A stretch of DNA of 64,000 bases from positions 31,366,390-31,430,389 of the forward strand of contig OX637406.1 in assembly GCA_951799425.1 (NCBI GenBank), given 5' to 3'. The DNA is from Ilex aquifolium (Eukaryota > Streptophyta > Magnoliopsida > Aquifoliales > Aquifoliaceae). Under the pieces are notes generated by a model. That model saw only the letters and a program-made list of their open reading frames with translations, made no database searches and was not told where the DNA came from. Below, piece after piece: positions 44,390-56,147 of this stretch (position 1 is its first letter; the number at the start of each line of letters is the position of its first letter). The translations under genes and the position numbers were made by a program.

Positions 44390-45949
44390 ATGTCTTGGAA
44401 ATTCATGTGTTTTATTTTTAAAAGCATGAGTTAGGTTTTGGGTTGTAAATTATGATTGTAAGGGATGGTTTGGGTTTAAGTTGTAATTTTGATATGGGTA
44501 TGTTATTAGTATAAATTTCCATAGGCAAACATGATTATGATTGAGGGTTGGTGTTGGGAATTTTGGGGTTGATGAGAAGGAAGAAGATGAAAATATGTTT
44601 CTGTCAGACTTTTACTAGTAGAAAGAGAAAACTTACTGGTAGGACAATGTTCTGTGAGGTATTCTACCAGTAGGAAGAGAAGATCTACCGGTAGGATGCA
44701 ACTCTGACAAACTTCTGTAGGTAGACAGAGGTGACCTACTGGAAGAACAATCTGTTGTGAGATGTTCTACCTATAGTAGGAACATGAATTATCACTATTT
44801 TTCCGTATTATCGGTGATTCAATGTCCACACAACCTCAAACCATCTTTATGCATTTTAATGGGTTTGAATCAATTGTAAATGGTTTTATTTATCTATTAA
44901 CACGTCATTACACTTAAGGGTTCGATAAATAATACTAAATGAAAGGGGTGTTAAGAAAGTACTGGCCTAAGCTTGATTAATCACTCGTGCATGTGTAGCG
45001 TAATATCACATATTTTTAAATGATATTTATGAAACCTATGGCATTGTGTGTTAGGTGCAAAGATGACGACGCCAACGTAGAATTCACCTAAGACTTCATA
45101 AAAGGATTGACTCCCGGTTGGAATTTAACTCGAGGTGAGTGTGCTTTTGCATGTGGCAGACAATAATTAAAATATGCCTGTGTTATTGTGTTTGAGCATG
45201 AAGATTATTGATCTTTAAATGATTCATGTCTCTAAAATAGTGCATTTAATCGCTAAGACTGATACCAATTATTGGTATCGAATATATGGTGAGTTATTGA
45301 TTGACAATGATTATGTGAAGGCTTAAAGCCTTATTAATGTGCAAAGAGCCTAATGGCTAATATAGTTCATGAAGGGCAATTGTGCCTAGATGGCAGATAT
45401 AACCTAAATGACTAAGTTGTGGCCCTAGTGGCGAATAAATATGAATATGTGAAAGTAATGTGTGTGATGGTTTGTAAATGTTATTTGTTGAAACTTATAA
45501 GTTAAAATGCAAGTGCTTGAAGTATGTTTTCGTTATTATTTGTAAAATGAAAATGTACATTCATTGAGTGTGTTGTGCTCACCCCCCACTGTTTGTGATT
45601 TTCAAGAAACTGGGAGAAGAATGAAGTCCACTGCTGAGTCATAGAAAGTTGAAAAATCTAAAGTTGCGATATGATGTCAAATTCTGTAAATGTTTGGATA
45701 TGTAAATTTGTATTATTATCAGATGTCGAGTTAAGTATGTTGATTAGGGGTTGAGCAAGGTTTTCTTGTAAATGTATGACTTTAACTTTGTGTAAATGGG
45801 ATATGCGAGTATATGTGAGTATGTTGGTTATTGTCTGTGCTATGGAATATTTAACATCTTGCGTAGGGTGGCAGGTTGTTGATTGGTAAACGGGGTCCAC
45901 TCTCCAGGAATAGACTATATGTGTTCTATATCTGGGGCAGGGTGAGGCA
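44390..45949 (+). mobile_element. Right part of the element F LTR
   Basis: Continues 37842 after the Harbinger element and ends GGTGAGGCA (45949), three bases before a primer site. It contains a region of TACCGGTA-like degenerate palindromes (44614-44775) in the same relative place as the palindrome cluster of G. No reading frame of interest. Confidence 0.7.
44614..44775. repeat. Degenerate CTACCGGTAG palindromes in LTR F
   Basis: TTACTAGTAG, TTACTGGTAG, CTACCAGTAG, CTACCGGTAG, GTAGGTAG and CTACTGGAAG occur within 160 bp. One is a perfect CTACCGGTAG; the others look like decayed copies, often CG to TG or CA. Confidence 0.75.
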
Positions 45950-45952
45950 AAT

Positions 45953-45964
45953 TGGTATCAGAGC
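45953..45964 (+). other. Primer binding site of element F
   Basis: TGGTATCAGAGC (initiator-Met type). The leader 45965-46093 follows and is cut by the insertion of B; the rest of F must lie right of B, outside the window. Confidence 0.85.
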
Positions 45965-46093
45965 CTAGGTTTATAAAGTTCTGTACACACGTGAGTCTAG
46001 GTAAACAGTGGATGATCTAGGGTGTTTTGATGAGTCAAATTTGCATATGTTAACTTTATATATTCTATATACATTCTTAGGTATGTTTATTGC

Positions 46094-48136
46094 TGTGACG
46101 CCCCTAAAACCGGGGGTCTTTTGTCAATTTGTTGATCACCCATCAACCCGTGGAAGTATCCGTGAATGCCGCATAACCCAACACCACGACATGACATCCC
46201 CTTCACCAGGATCATAAACAACACAGAGTTTAGACAGAGTCTCCCTTGTACCGGGCACTCCCAAACACATATCTTGTGTACATTTCAATCACTCGACCAT
46301 TCCAAGGTCCAATATACATCAATTTATTCTTAATATTACTCCATTTACATCAGTTGAACAAAAGGACTCAAGGCCCGGAGGCGTAACAAAACTATTTTAA
46401 ATTTTTGAAAATTGAAGAGAACCTACCGGTAGATAATCAACGTTCTTCTGGTAGAAGAGCTCTCTGGAATTCTTCTATCGTTAGATAATCAATGTTCTAT
46501 CGGTAAAAGAGCTCTTTGAAATTCTTCTACCGGTAGGTAATCAATATTTTACTAGTAGAAGAGCCCAGTTTGCCTCCAATTCAATCATTTTTCAATCTCA
46601 ACTCATCTAAACTCATATAACATCCACCAAACTCATATAACATCAAATTTTACACAAAATATAGTTCATATGAGTTCGTTTTACAATCCTTTATACAATA
46701 TTACATGTCCAAAAACTAATTACACACTTGTTTTACAAAAATGTAATTCAAAGCCATAACTCGGCTTTCTTCATCAATGAGAGCCCAAGTGAGAGCCATC
46801 CACTGGCGCTTGTCTTGCACCTGAGGGACAATCTAGCCCTTCTTTCTAACCCGACCCTATTTTCAATGCAAACCCGTGTGACTCGATTGAACCTTGGTCC
46901 AACCTTCCGATGCCCACGCATTATCCACAAAGAATGGTGTTCGATCAAAACCATGCACGCACCCACACCCATGTCACATGTCCACTAATGTGATGCTTCC
47001 CGTGCTTATGCAATGTGATGCACAATTGTAATTCCAATGTCATGTTCATCATATCATGAGAATAGCATGACATACACCATTTTCACAGTGTCAATTATAT
47101 CATGAGCATATAATTACATTCCACAATTTTCACCAATCATGTTATAACATTTTCAATGAAACCAATATGCTAAATCAACATAGACATTTTATCAAACACC
47201 TTCAAAGCATAAATGTAAACACATAGCATGCCCAATCAACACATTTCTCATGAAATTACCAAAATAAACAATTTCACCAAAAACCCAATTCATGCAAAAA
47301 TTGGTTTTGCACATTTCCATACCATTTCTATACTCTAGTTACACTCGAAATACCTTTAGACAAGAGATTTCATCCAAAGTTATGCTACTAAATTCATACG
47401 AAACCCTAGGTTGAAAATAAACCTAGTTAGGATAAGAACACTACCCTTGAGGCGTGATACAAGGGGTAGAACTCCAAGAAGACCCAAATCAAGCTCCAAG
47501 CCTTGATTTCCAAAAATTCCATCTTTGAGACTTCATCAAAATTCCCGATTTTTGGTATGTAGACGTAGCTCTCATCGAGTAGATGAACTTAAGTTCTTGA
47601 CCCGAAGGATTCCGACCAAAGGTTGGCCTTAGATCGCAAGAAGAAGAAGAAGAAGAAGAAACCCTTGATTTTCTCTCTCTTTTTCCCTCTCTCTTTAACG
47701 AAATTCAGTAGCCAATATGGGGGAAAAATCTGATTTTTCCCCTTTTTATACCCCCTTGGATGCTTGGCCCACAATGCGCCACACGTCCCATCTTTTCCTG
47801 ATCCGATTTTATCCTGAATCAATTAAATCTTGTCTCGTTTTAAGTTAAACCTATTTTATTTGAACTAACTTTAAATTATTTTCCATATTTTACAATTAAT
47901 TTACGATCGCAATTATTTTGGTCACACGACCCCGATTGTTCGTAAAACACAAAAAATCCGACTGTCTCGTAATTCAACAAAAATTGACTGGGTAACTAGA
48001 TTTCGCGAGACGAATCCAACGGTGAGGTCCGTTTTGTCATCCAAGTTCTAGAAAAATTTGGATTTGCAATCCGTACTATAGCGGCTAATTATCGTTTTAC
48101 CCTTTCTCATAAAAATCAAAATTTTCTGGTTTTACA
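46094..48136 (-). repeat. 3' LTR of B
   Basis: 2043 bp, plus strand TGTGACGCCCC to GGTTTTACA, the same ends as A and G. TATAAAAA promoter box on the minus strand at 47743-47750. No gene. Confidence 0.9.
46424..46562. repeat. CTACCGGTAG palindromes in LTR B
   Basis: CTACCGGTAG is followed by CTTCTGGTAGAAG, CTATCGTTAG, CTATCGGTAA, CTACCGGTAGG and TTACTAGTAG within 140 bp, spaced by similar TCAACGTTCTT-type spacers. Perfect and decayed copies are mixed. Confidence 0.8.
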
Positions 48137-48209
48137 TTCTTTGCCTCTTAAAAGAAATTTCGTCCCTGAAATTTACACACACATGCATATGTAACAAGTC
48201 ATATAACAC

Positions 48210-48467
48210 TTATGACCACAAGAATGTACCTCCATCCTCCAACATGAATGGATAACAGACACGTATAGCATCCTCATGCTCCCATGTCACCTCCTCCACA
48301 CCACGGTGCTGCCACAGCACCTTTACCTGCCTCACGGTCTTGCCCCGCAAAACCTGCTCTCGGCTATCCATGATACGCACCTGTCCCTCCTCGAAGGTCC
48401 CATCCGCATCAACAACCAGCTCACCCCAATCCACCATATGTATCGGATCTGGAGTGTACTTACAAAG
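48210..48467 (-). pseudogene. B: chromodomain end of pol
   Basis: Minus-strand reading (KYTPDP) MVDWGELVVDADGTFEEGQV, RIMDSREQVLRGKTVRQVKV, LWQHRGVEEVTWEHED, PFMLEDGGTFLWS and stop. It matches G (3-110) and A (51205 onward). It is cut upstream by C; the preceding part of the same protein is at 62422 onward. No stop within this piece. Confidence 0.85.
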
Positions 48468-48724
48468 TGTGAGACCCGATCATGCATTGCATGCATATTA
48501 GCATAATTTTGTGGGCTAAATTGTAATTATGTCAAATTATTAAAGGGTTAATTAAATCAAATCTTTCATAGCCATGATGTGTGTGAGCATGCATTGGGTA
48601 TGTGGACCCTATTAGTAATGTATTAGTGAGACCCATTCATAGGAATTTCAAGTGTGAAAATACTAGTGGGTCGATTTCAAAATCACTTAAAAACTTCGGG
48701 GGAAGCAAGTGTAATTACTCAATT

Positions 48725-51108
48725 TGTGACGCCCCTAAAACCGGGGGATCCTTTATTAACCATTGATAACCTATCAACCCGCGGAAGTACCCGTGATTGT
48801 CGCACAACTCGACATCACGTCAATAGCATACCCTTGACCGGGATTATAAAAGAAAAACAAAGTCTATATACTTTTAATCGGTTGACCCGTCCGAGGTCCA
48901 ACATACCACCATTGGTAGTCTATTGTTGTCCATTTATAACATTTGAAGGGAGGAAACACATAGCCCAAAAGCTTGGCAAAATAGTTTCAAAATTTCAGAT
49001 TTTTGGAAAGCGTACTGGTATGGCGTACCTGTATGTTGTGCCTACTGGACCACGTTGTACCGGTATGCTCTACCGGTACGCCTTACCCAGTTTTGCCTGT
49101 TTCACCTATTTTCAATTTCCAATCCCATCAATTCCATTCCAAAACCATCCCATACATGTTTAAATAAATTTTTCACATAAAACATGCTACGTACAATACC
49201 TTTTTCAAGCAATTCCATATATTTACATGCCAAAACTAAGTTTTCATAATAATTTTACAAAAACTCAAAATAAAGCCACTTTCCGGCTTTCTTCATCCAT
49301 GGGGGCTCGAGTTGGGAGCCATCCACCAGCGTATTTCCCGCACCTGAAATATTTTTCCCATATAGGGTGAGCCATGCTCAATAGAGTATCTCCTAAAGAG
49401 GCTACTCCCCAACCTAGATGCATATGAAATGTTCACATGCCAACAATCAACAACTCATAACATTCCAATTTAGAATATGCATTCCATGTTGGAATCTACC
49501 GTGTCATGCCATGAAATGAGATGAGACTCACTCATGCACATCAACCCGAGCCCTTCCCAACTCCTCAACACATGCAAGTGCCAATGTGTATGAATCCGTC
49601 ATCTATGTTACACATCAATTGACATTTACCAATCTAGGGTCCTTGTAGGGGTGAATGTTCATGGACTAACACCAAGGGTCACCCAACCCACACGGAATTT
49701 ACGGACTTCCACCGAGGGTTCCGCGTACACCCACACACTTCATGGGCCGAACCAAGGTAGTGCGTATCCCAATCACCGGGCCTTGCACCCGAGGGATCTT
49801 CTAGCCCTTCTTGCTAACCCCAACCCTACTAACCATGCAAACCGTGAGACTCGGCCAGGTCATCGACTAAGCTTACTCTAGCCTACCCGTCATCCACCAA
49901 GTGTGGTGTTGACAACAACCATACACACACACCCACAAAATGCGATGTTTCCGTGCATATGCAATATGATGCCTCATTGCAACAATGACACAATGTTCAA
50001 TATGCTATGAATGACATATGAACTATTTCAACGCATTCCATGGGCAATTATATCCAAGCATATAACTTCCATAATCCATCAATGTCAATATATAACAAGT
50101 ATGTATATATCAACATTTTAGACAACACAATTTCCAAGCACGTTATCACATAATCATGCTATCAACATGTTAAATTCATCAAGGCATAACATAAACACAC
50201 AACATGTCCACAAATCACATAACTCAAGGATCACATTAGGTCAATCTCATATATCCAATTCGAAATGGACTTTATTCTACCTATTTTCGATACCCATTTC
50301 ACCAATTTCATCACAATAGGCAAGTGTTAAGATTATCCAACCACCTACCCATTTCATACAAACATTCTAGGTTGTAAGTGAACCTAATTAGGAGGGAACC
50401 CTACCTCTTGAAGCGTAAAACGACATTGAGAAGCTTGAAGAACCCGATTCAGGCTAGAATCTTCACTTGCCCAAAATCCCGTCCTTGAAATCTTGCCCAA
50501 ACCCGACCTCCTTGGTATGGTTTTGTAGCCCTCGGCGAGGAGAATAACTTTTGTCCTTGACTCGTGTTGATTTGAGCGACGAGGAGGCGTAGATCGTAGA
50601 GAGAAGTTGGATGTTCTCTTTTTTTTTTTTTTTTTCTCTCCTTTCCCTATTTTCTCTTCTCACGTTAGAACCAGCTGAACAAATGGGGAGAAATCAGATT
50701 TTCTCCGCTTCTATACTCTTTAATTGCTTGGTCCACAACGCGCCACACCGCCTTCTTTTCCCGAGTCCGTTTTCGCCCCGAAACGATTAAATTTCGCCCC
50801 GGTTCAAGTTCAAAATATTTTTATTTTAACTTGATTTAAATTATTTTCCAAAATTTAAAATTTTATTAAAAATTTCATTTTTTTTGGGTCACCCGAGACC
50901 CGATCGCTTCGTAAAACGTGAAAAAATTGACTATCTCAGAATTCGATGAAATTTGACAGGGTAACTAGATTTCGCGAGATGAATCCAACGGTGAGGTCCG
51001 TTTCGTCATTCGAGTTCTAGAAAAATTCAGGTTTTCAACTCGTACCGAAGTGGCAATTTACCGTTTTGCCCTCTTTCATAAAAAAATAAATTTTACCCGG
51101 GTTTTACA
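48725..51108 (-). repeat. 3' LTR of A
   Basis: Plus strand TGTGACGCCCC to GGGTTTTACA. An ACCGGT-type palindrome cluster lies at about 49011-49085 (CGTACTGGTATG, TACCGGTATG, CTACCGGTACG). The polypurine tract adjoins at 51109-51120 (minus strand AGGGGGGAAGAA). Confidence 0.93.
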
Positions 51109-51204
51109 TTCTTCCCCCCTAAAAAAAAAATTTCGCCCCTCAAATTCACACACACATGCACTTTTAACCACATGCATATGCAACAGTCATATAACTTCAA
51201 ATGA

Positions 51205-54200
51205 CTATAAAGGTGTACCTCCATCCTCGAACAAAAACGGATAGCTGGTACTTATAGTGTTCTCACGCTCTCATGTCGCCTCCTCTACACCTCGGTGCTG
51301 CCACAACACCTTCACTAGTCTCACGGTCTTGCCTCGCAAAACTTGCTCTCGGCTATCCATGATACGCACCGGTCCCTCCTCAAAGGTTCTATTCACATTT
51401 ACAATCAACTCACCCCAATCCACCACATGAGTCGGATCTGGAGTATACTTCCAGAGCATAGAGACATGGAATACCGCATGAACACCCGATAGATTTGGCG
51501 GCAACGTCAACTGGTAAGCAACTGTACCAACTCTCTCAAGTATCTCGAAGGGCCCGATATACCTCGGCGATAGCTTTCCCCACTTGCCGAACCTAACCAC
51601 TCCTCTCTTAGGCATCACCTTCAAGAAGACATGATCTCCAACCTCAAACTCCAGAGGTCACCGCCGTCTATCGGCGTAGCTCTTCTACCGGCTCTGAGCC
51701 GTGAGAAGACGTTTTCGTATCAAGTCTCCCTTCTCCGAGGTGTCTCTGACCAATTTTAGACCCGTAGAGGGTCTTTCTCCAACCTCCGTCCAACAAACCG
51801 GAGAACGACAAGGCCTCCCATAAAGTGCCTCATAGGGTTCCATCTATATGCTCGCCTGATAACTGTTATTGTAGGCGAACTCCACTAAGGGTAAATGCTC
51901 TTCTCAGCTACCCTTGAGATCTAGGACGCATGCCCGTAGCATGTCATCTAATGTCTGGATGGTCCTCTCCGACTGGCCGTCTGTCTGGGGTGAAAGGTTG
52001 TGCTCATCATCAACTGTGTCCCCATGGCTCGCTGAAAACTCTCCCAAAAATGAGCTATGAACCTAGGATCCCGATCCGATACTATAGATACGGGCACCCC
52101 ATGCAACCGGACAATCTCCCGTATATATAACCTGCAAAATTCCTCCAGTGTGAAGGTCATCCGCACCGCCAAAAAGTGTGCCGACTTTGTAAGTCGGTCC
52201 ACTATCACCCACACCGCGTCATGCCCTTGCGATGTCCGTGGAAAGTGGGTCACAAAATTCATCGTGACGTGCTCCCATTTCCACTCAGCCACCTCCAAAG
52301 GCTGGAGCAACCTTGTTGGTCTCTAGTGCTCAGCCTTGACCTGTTGACACGTGAGACATCGACTAACAAAATCTCCGACGTGCCTCTTCATCCCACTCCA
52401 ACAATACTGGCGACGAAGATCATGATACATCTTCGTGCCGCCTGGATGCACAGCAAAACGGGAGCAATGGAACTCCCTGAGGATCTCCTCTCTTAGATCC
52501 GCCGACTGGGGAACCACAACCCTTCCCATAAACCGAAGACTGCTATCCGAGTGAATGGCCCAGCCCTCGTCACCGGTACTTATCTGCACTCGGTCCCTGA
52601 TGGATGATAACTCTGGGTCCTGCCCCTGAGACTCAATCACCTTGCTCAGTAGGGAAGGCGTAGCCACCAAGCTCCCTAAAACACCCTGAGTCTGACCCCG
52701 ATAATGCAGCCCAAACTATCCCATAGTCTCGAGCATCTGCCACTCTCGGGAAGCCACACTAGCCATAACTCCCTGTGACTTCTGGCTAAGTGCATCAGCC
52801 ACCACATTTGCCTTACCGGGATGGTAATGCAAGGTGAAGTCGTAGTCTTCCAGGTACTCCATCCACCTACGCTGCCTCATGTTGAGGTCCCGCTGAGTGA
52901 AGATGTATTTTAGACTTTTGTGGTCCGAAAATACCTCGAACTGCTCTCCGTATAAATAGTGGCGCCAAGCCTTCAAGGCAAAGACAATGGCCGCCAACTC
53001 CATGTCATGTGTGGGATAATTCTGCTCGCGGTTCTTTAACTGCCGAGAACCATAAGCCACCACCCTCTCGGACTGCATCAAAACACAACCAAGTCCGTCT
53101 CTGGAGGCATCACAGTACACTGTGTACATCTGTCCCCTCTTCGGGACTATCAAAATAGGAGCTGAAGTAAGCCTTCTCTTCAACTCCTGGAATGCCTTCT
53201 CACACGATTCATCCCACTGGAATTTGACCTCCTTCCGGGTCAATCTCGTTATAGGTGCGGCTAGTCGGGAGAAGTCCTCGATGAACCTCCAGTAGTACCC
53301 TGCCAATCCCAAGAAATTACGTATCTCGAAGACTGACTTCGGCCTCTCCTAACTCATCACTGCCTCGACCTTCTCCGGATCAACTGACACACCCAAAGCC
53401 GATACCACGTGTCCCAAGAATTTCACATCCGTAAGCCAAAATTCACACTTGCTGAACTTGGCGTACAACTGATGGTCCCTCAAGGTTTGGAGAACAATCC
53501 TCAAGTGACCCTCATACTCCTCCTCAGATTTGGAGTAGATTAGGATGTCGTCAACAAACACCATGACGAATTGATCTAAATAGGGTTGTAACACCCTATG
53601 CATGAGATCCATGAATGCCGCCGGGGCATTCGTCAATCCAAATGGCATCACAATGAACTCGAAATGCCCATACCGCATTCTGAACGCCGTCTTAGGGATA
53701 TCTGCCTCCCTGATCCTCAATTGATAGTAGCCCGTGCGGAGATCTATCTTGGAGTAGACCCGCGATCCCCTATGCTGATCAAACAGATCATCAATCTTCG
53801 GCAAAAGGGTACCTATTCTTGATGGTGATCCTATTCAACTGCCGATAGTCTATACACAACCGAAAGGTCTTGTCCTTCTTCTTGGTAAACAATACCAGAG
53901 CACCCCACGGTGAAGTGCTTGGTCTAATAAAGCCCTTGTCCAATAATTCTTGTAATTAGACCTTGAGTTCTTGCAACTCAGTTGGCGTCATCCTATGCGG
54001 AGTCATAGAAATAGGAGATGTACCCGAATGCAACTCGATGCTAAAGTCTACATCCCTATGGGGAGGTAATCTCGGTAGTTCGTCAGGAAAAATGTCCTCA
54101 TACTTACAGACAACCCGAGGTAGGCCTAACTCTTGCCTCATCTTGTCCTCCAGAGTAAGGCTTGCAAGCCAACCCATCAACTGCCTATGCCATCGAGAGT

Positions 54201-55791
54201 CATACACGGCTTGGGGCAAGGCTGCTTTTTCCCCTGAAACTTGAAACAAACGTCGTCCGATGTGTAGGCAGTTACCCTCTTTCGATCGCAATCAATGATG
54301 ACCCGATGTGCCGCCAACTAGTCCATCCCAAGGATGACATCGAACTCCGACATGTTCATGACCCTAAGGTCCATGGTGAGTAGAACCCTCGAGATCTCTA
54401 ACTCACAACCCCGACATATCTGGTCAACACACACCCTAGTTCCTAGGGGTGAATTCACATACAACGGCTCTTCCAAGGTATCAACCTCTAAGCCCAAATC
54501 CCTCACACATGATACTGAAATGAATGAATACGATGCACTAGAGTTAAATAACACCCTAGCCCATAAGCGAGAGAGTTGAAATGTACCCTGAATGACTGAC
54601 TGATCCACTGGCTCAGCCTCAGGTGTGATGGCGTAGACACGCCCCTGGGTTCCCGAAGTCCCCCTATCCTCGACCTCGACCTCGACCCATGTCCTCTCCC
54701 ATCTGGCCTGATTGCGGAGTCTCCGCTCGAAAAGTGGTAGGGGCCTGAGTAGTGCCCTGGAACTGATATTGGTTTTCTTGACCCATGGTGGGGTAGGGAG
54801 GAACAAAATGTGTCTGTGGCTGCCCCACTAATGACTGGGACTGAGATGTCCCATAACTCTGGGATCCCTACCTCTGAGGACAATCCTGCCTCACGTAACC
54901 CGACTGATGCCAATAGAAACAAGTCTTCTGGCCTACCTGGTAGGTAGTCTTGAAGTTTCTCTCGCCTTAAGAGGATTGACCTTGGCCTTGGCCTTGATGG
55001 TCGCGGCCCTGTCCCTGTTGTCTCTGTGGGGTAGAAGTCCTCTGCTTCTTCCCCGAACTAGAAGAAGAGGATTGACCCTCCTTCTTTTTGTCCTTAGCAC
55101 CCGCATCTCAGATGCTTCGTACGTCCTCAACCTCTCTCTCAATGGCCATAGCTGTCTTGACCATCGAGTCCAAGTCTTGCAGGTGGAGGCCCACAATCTT
55201 TCCCCGGATGGATAGTTTCAAACCATCCTCAAACCTTCTTATCTTGGCCATGTCTGTGGCCACGTAATCATCGACAAAGCGGGCTAATTCGGTGAACTTA
55301 GCCACATACTCCATCACCGTCATTGTCCCTTGCTTCAAGTCTAGGAATTCCCGTGCCTTTGCATGTCGAACGGCCGTTGGGAAGTATTTGCCCATGAAGA
55401 GCTCCCAAAACTCTCCCCATGTCATGGTCTCTAAGTCCTTTGAGGCCGTTACCCAATCCCACCAGAATTGGGCTTCTACCTCTAGCTGGAATGCAGCTAG
55501 TCTTATCTTAGTGGCATCTGAGGTGATTTCCATTGCCCCTAAGATTTTATTGACTTGTCAGAACCAATGGTCGGCCACCATCGGATCCGCCCCTCCCTTA
55601 AAAATTGGAGGCTTGTGTGCTTTAAACTGTTGGAGGTTACTCGTGCCTCCTTGGTTTGCATTGGCGCTAGCTTGTGCAACAGTAGCCGCCATCATGCCCA
55701 TGGTTTCCGTAAAAGCTTGTTGGTCGAAGGCTGGTGGTGGTTGATTATTGTTCCGCTCACTGCCTCGGCGTCCTCTTCTTCTACTTGTCAT
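51205..55791 (-). pseudogene. A gag-pol, decayed
   Basis: Start MTSRRRGRRGSERNNNQPPP (55791). Gag core (FQLEVEAQFWWDWV, WGEFWELFMGKYFPT) at about 55500-55400; CCHC-type knuckle remnant (CFYWHQSGYVRQDC) near 54900; protease near 54550 with LFNSSASYSFIS, where LFDSGAS is the family norm, so the catalytic Asp is lost; RT at about 54290-53349 ([21 protein letters not shown]); RNase H at 53312-52716 ([24 protein letters not shown]); integrase zinc site at about 52500-52330 (HCSRFAVHPGGTKMYHDL, CLTCQQVKAEH), core at 52310-51948 (VIVDRLTKSAHFL, IVSDRDPRF) and chromodomain (WQHRGVEEAT then TGA for Trp). Many stops and some frameshifts break it. No product is expected. Confidence 0.9.
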
Positions 55792-56132
55792 CTACACACA
55801 TGTCAAGTAGCAATGGCACACTAACTTAGTATCCCGAGATAGGGATCAAAGTTGAAACGTTTAGAATTCTCTCATTGTCTCACTAGTAGAGCGTGTGCCA
55901 CCACTAATAGACATCTACACTTTGAACTATCCCGTTCATTCACTTTCCCACTCCCAATGTTATGTTCTCTAACCCTTGTGTGTCCATTTCCATACACATT
56001 TTACCATGCATATAATTAACATAACACATATCACATAACATGTAGCAATTTAAGCACATAACATGTAATGCACAATGAATGCAATGGTCTACACCCATGC
56101 CCCATCAAGCCCTAGGTAAATTGTATACCTAA

Positions 56133-56144
56133 GCTCTGATACCA
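56133..56144 (-). other. Primer binding site of A
   Basis: Minus strand TGGTATCAGAGC, three bases inside the 5' LTR end at 56148. Between it and the gag start (55791) is an ordinary leader without features. Confidence 0.9.
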
Positions 56145-56147
56145 ATC

